In this document: positions 7,795 to 9,147 of the stretch, one piece after another
How the letters are laid out: each line of letters starts with the position of its first letter
How positions within the stretch are numbered: the first letter of the stretch is position 1
NCBI GenBank assembly: GCA_002311745.1
Contig: DBZL01000010.1
Location: 1 to 9,147 of the forward strand
DNA from: Phycisphaerales bacterium UBA1161
GTDB lineage: Bacteria; Planctomycetota; Phycisphaerae; Tepidisphaerales; Tepidisphaeraceae
Reading direction: 5' to 3'
DNA: 9,147 nucleotides
Translations under genes and position numbers: made by a program
Notes under the pieces: generated by a model
Database searches by the model: none
Seen by the model: the letters and a program-made list of their open reading frames with translations, nothing else
Told to the model about the DNA's origin: nothing

Positions 7795-7842
7795 AAATTG
7801 ACAAAAAACACGTAAACTGTTGTATTAACGTTTGTTACGTTC

Positions 7843-7870
7843 AAAAAAGGGGTCCTGACCCCCTTTTTTA
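7843..7870 (+). terminator. Hairpin with T-run, likely terminator
   Basis: AAAAAAGGGG (7843-7852) pairs with CCCC and the following T-run (7858-7869) around a short TCCTGA loop. With flanking A and T runs it would terminate in both directions. It lies about 290 bases past the pafA stop and is the only strong candidate downstream of the dop-pup-pafA cassette. The same GGGGTC..GACCCC core also resembles dispersed palindromes of such genomes, so a mobile origin is possible. Confidence 0.55.
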
Positions 7871-8426
7871 TTTACATAAATATATTGATAACAAGTGATT
7901 GCGCGATTGAAGATCGCGAAAAATAATCAAAAGATAGCGTAAGATGTTTTCGGGATTGTGCTTAGGAGACAAATTTGGAAAACCTTCACCCGCGTGAGGA
8001 CCTTAGGGGGCCTCGCGAGAGCAGTTGAACACCTATAAGAAGCGAACTGTCAAGACAATTCCTCCGCGCCCCGGCGCCCCTTTCTTTCGTTGGGCGGTTC
8101 GGGGGCTTACCTCCGCTCGCAGCGAGGCCGTGAATCGTTTGGGTTGACAGCTTCGGTTGGCGTCGGCGGACCGGACGTTGCCTAGGGGTTGCTCGTCACA
8201 GGATCTTTCTTATCGCCGGGTCAATCGCCCCTGGAGGCGTCGCCCACGCACCTATACGGAACTCCCGGGTGGGGTTCATGAAGATCTTGGGGCGTAGCAA
8301 AAAATCGGGCGAGGGGTTCATTCAGTAGAATAGGGAACTGCCTCGATTGACTCGGGGCGTTCATGCTCAACTTGCGGGAACTCCCTCGCCCGCACATGCC
8401 ATTGTGACGATATCCGCAGGCTCCGG

Positions 8427-8720
8427 TCAATACGCCTTGGTCAACTTCTTGCCGACCGAGATCGGCTTGCCAACCAGGCTCGGGTCGAACACGCTGCCGC
8501 TCTTCCACATGCCCCACATCACCGTCGCCAGGCTTCGAGCCAGATTGCGACGGGCGATCCAGGGCGAACGTCCTTCATTCAGCCACCTTTGATATTGGTC
8601 GGCGAACACGTTGCCCTTCGACGCGATCGCCGACTTGGCCGCGCCGAGGATCACATTTTTCAGTAGACGGAGTGCAAGGGTTGTGGGGTTGGGCCGCGCA
8701 GCGGGCCTCTTAAATCGGCT
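8427..8720 (-). pseudogene. C-terminal remnant of a transposase, probably IS110/IS116/IS902 family
   Basis: Reading the minus strand to the TGA at 8427-8429, the frame gives ILGAAKSAIA, then FADQYQRWLNEGRS, then ARRNLARSLATVMWGMWKSG and FDPSLVGKP. This order (helix of small residues, a Y-x-R-x-x-x-x-G-+ block, then an Ala/Arg-rich helix with hydrophobic end) matches the C-terminal end of IS110-type transposases, which carry a Ser-containing catalytic domain there. The frame stays open upstream to about 8720, but the residues soon become Pro/Arg-rich and unlike the family, and the N-terminal RuvC-like DEDD domain is absent. It is therefore a fragment. No terminal repeats could be assigned. Family assignment is by motif memory and moderately sure. 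Confidence 0.5.
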
Positions 8721-8746
8721 TGACGGGCTGATATATCGGGAAGATT

Positions 8747-8771
8747 GGCCGAGAGGCCGGGTAAAACCCGG
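8747..8771. repeat. Two adjacent small hairpins
   Basis: GGCC-GAGA-GGCC (8747-8758) is followed, sharing its last two bases, by a perfect CCGGGT-AAA-ACCCGG stem-loop (8757-8771). They sit between the transposase remnant and the hexamer array and may mark the edge of one of these elements. No T-run follows, so a terminator is not favoured. Confidence 0.5.
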
Positions 8772-8799
8772 TTGTTAGGGCGTTGCGCGCGGGGTGCTT

Positions 8800-8859
8800 C
8801 CTAATCATGCTCTTGCTCTTGCTCCTAATCCTGTTCTTAATCCTACTCTTCATCTTAAT
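8800..8859 (-). repeat. Left arm of a degenerate hexamer array
   Basis: Read on the minus strand, these 60 bases divide exactly into ten hexamers of the form ANNANG, for example ATTAAG, AGTAGG, AGCAAG. Positions 1, 4 and 6 are fixed while positions 2, 3 and 5 vary. It faces the right arm (8911-8970) in inverted orientation across a 51-base non-repetitive spacer. Confidence 0.85.
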
Positions 8860-8910
8860 CTTCGGCTTCTGCCCGGCCAGGACACCAGTGAGGCTCCTAA
8901 AAGATCGGGG

Positions 8911-8990
8911 AGAAGGAGCAGGATTAAGATTAGGATTACGATTAGGAAGAGGATTAAGAGCAGGATGATGAGTTAAGAGCAGGACCAGGC
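8911..8990 (+). repeat. Right arm of the degenerate hexamer array
   Basis: Bases 8911-8970 are ten in-phase hexamers following the same A/R-N-N-A-N-G rule (AGCAGG, ATTAAG, ATTACG and others), with one or two off-pattern units (such as ATGATG). A few less regular units continue to about 8985. As the complement of the left arm it could pair with it imperfectly to form a long hairpin. On the minus strand it lies inside the reading frame that begins at 9003. Confidence 0.85.
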
Positions 8991-8999
8991 GATCAGGTC

Positions 9000-9147
9000 T
9001 CATAGGTGGATGGCCTCTTTCATGACATGGTTGCGGAACCGCTCGCGCATGCCGTCTTCGCTGATGACATCCACCTTCACCCCCAGCAAGTGTTGCAGGT
9101 CCATGAGCAAGCCCCCGTGATCGAAGGCGAATTTAATTTAGAGGCGC
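9000..9147 (-). pseudogene. MNT-type minimal nucleotidyltransferase, 3' end only
   Basis: Minus-strand translation reads KFAFDHGGLLMDLQHLLG, then VKVDVISEDGMRERF, then NHVMKEAIHL and stop (TGA at 9002-9000). This matches the C-terminal part of MntA-like nucleotidyltransferases (L-x-x-L-L-G-x-K-V-D-V-x-(S/T), then R-x-x-V-x-x-E-A-x-x-L). In the same frame a TAA lies about 15 bases before the right edge, just upstream of IKFAFDH. So the N-terminal catalytic GSxAxG/DxD region is either frameshifted or missing. MntA normally AMPylates and neutralises the HEPN toxin encoded by the overlapping gene. Confidence 0.6.

Larger units (their letters stand above)
7555..8426. other. Intergenic stretch without a convincing gene
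   Basis: Between pafA and the transposase remnant I see no recognisable protein in any frame. The first part turns AT-rich (about 7790-7960), unlike the flanking coding DNA. It holds a terminator-like hairpin (7843-7870) and a small perfect hairpin CGCGAT/ATCGCG (7902-7918). A weak promoter-like TTGACA occurs at 7799-7804 without a clear -10 box at good spacing. The GC-rich half (8040-8400) contains several short self-complementary stretches but no tRNA or recognised RNA fold. It looks like decayed or mobile-element-derived DNA. Confidence 0.5.
8796..9003 (-). pseudogene. HepT-like (HEPN/DUF86) partner gene disrupted by the hexamer array
   Basis: The ATG at 9003-9001 overlaps the stop of the nucleotidyltransferase gene (ATGA overlap), the usual arrangement of mntA-hepT type toxin-antitoxin pairs. 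It begins MRPDRL, a common way for HepT/DUF86 proteins to start. After six codons the frame enters the hexamer array and encodes low-complexity Leu/Asn/Pro sequence (LLLTHHPALNPLPNRNPN). No HEPN R-x4-6-H motif or helical core follows. I infer that the toxin gene was interrupted or replaced. The start and overlap are seen; the identity of the lost gene is inferred from its neighbour. Confidence 0.4.

Noticed and set aside
7799..7830. Sigma70 promoter starting at TTGACA
   Set aside because: The best -10 candidates sit at awkward spacing and the site runs directly into a terminator-like hairpin with no gene behind it.
8747..8790. Integron attC site
   Set aside because: GTTAGGG near 8773-8779 resembles a core site but lacks the final pyrimidine and a matching RYYYAAC partner.
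8800..8985. CRISPR array
   Set aside because: The units are contiguous degenerate hexamers without 25-35 base repeats or unique spacers.

Overview
The window most resembles a piece of a GC-rich, Gram-negative genome of the Planctomycetota type or a related candidate phylum. Three things point there: a Pup/UBact-type protein-tagging locus outside the Actinobacteria, a large mosaic surface protein (SdrD_B-like, fibronectin III and hydrolase modules), and scattered palindromic or repeat debris. The assignment is an inference; there is no rRNA or other taxonomic marker here.

Layout. 1-2741: a large multidomain secreted-type protein, open at the left edge, ending in an alpha/beta-hydrolase-like domain with a GYSHGG nucleophile elbow. 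2762-3223: a small three-helix membrane protein of unknown function. 3224-3354: a short non-coding junction with a palindromic element and a ~53-bp near-copy of the window's first bases. 3355-7554: a compact dop - pup - pafA cassette on the + strand. 7555-8426: a non-coding, partly AT-rich stretch with a terminator-like hairpin. 8427-9147: gene debris on the - strand, namely a transposase remnant (probably IS110 type), a degenerate hexamer repeat in two inverted arms, and the 3' end of an MNT-type nucleotidyltransferase gene whose overlapping partner gene runs straight into the repeat.

How the genes work together. In the known pathway, Dop deamidates the C-terminal Gln of Pup to Glu, PafA ligates it to substrate lysines, and Dop can remove it again; tagged proteins go to an ATPase ring and the 20S proteasome. 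Here the 67-residue modifier ends in GGQ, so it should need Dop. But the dop reading frame lacks the family's N-terminal ATP-binding segment (the GIETEY region), and its 5' boundary coincides with the duplicated 53-bp segment shared with the surface-protein gene. No prcA/prcB lies between pup and pafA, and PafA carries a ~340-residue TPR-like extension. The main points of interest are therefore a rearranged or chimeric dop, a proteasome-less core cassette, and an unusual ligase fusion.
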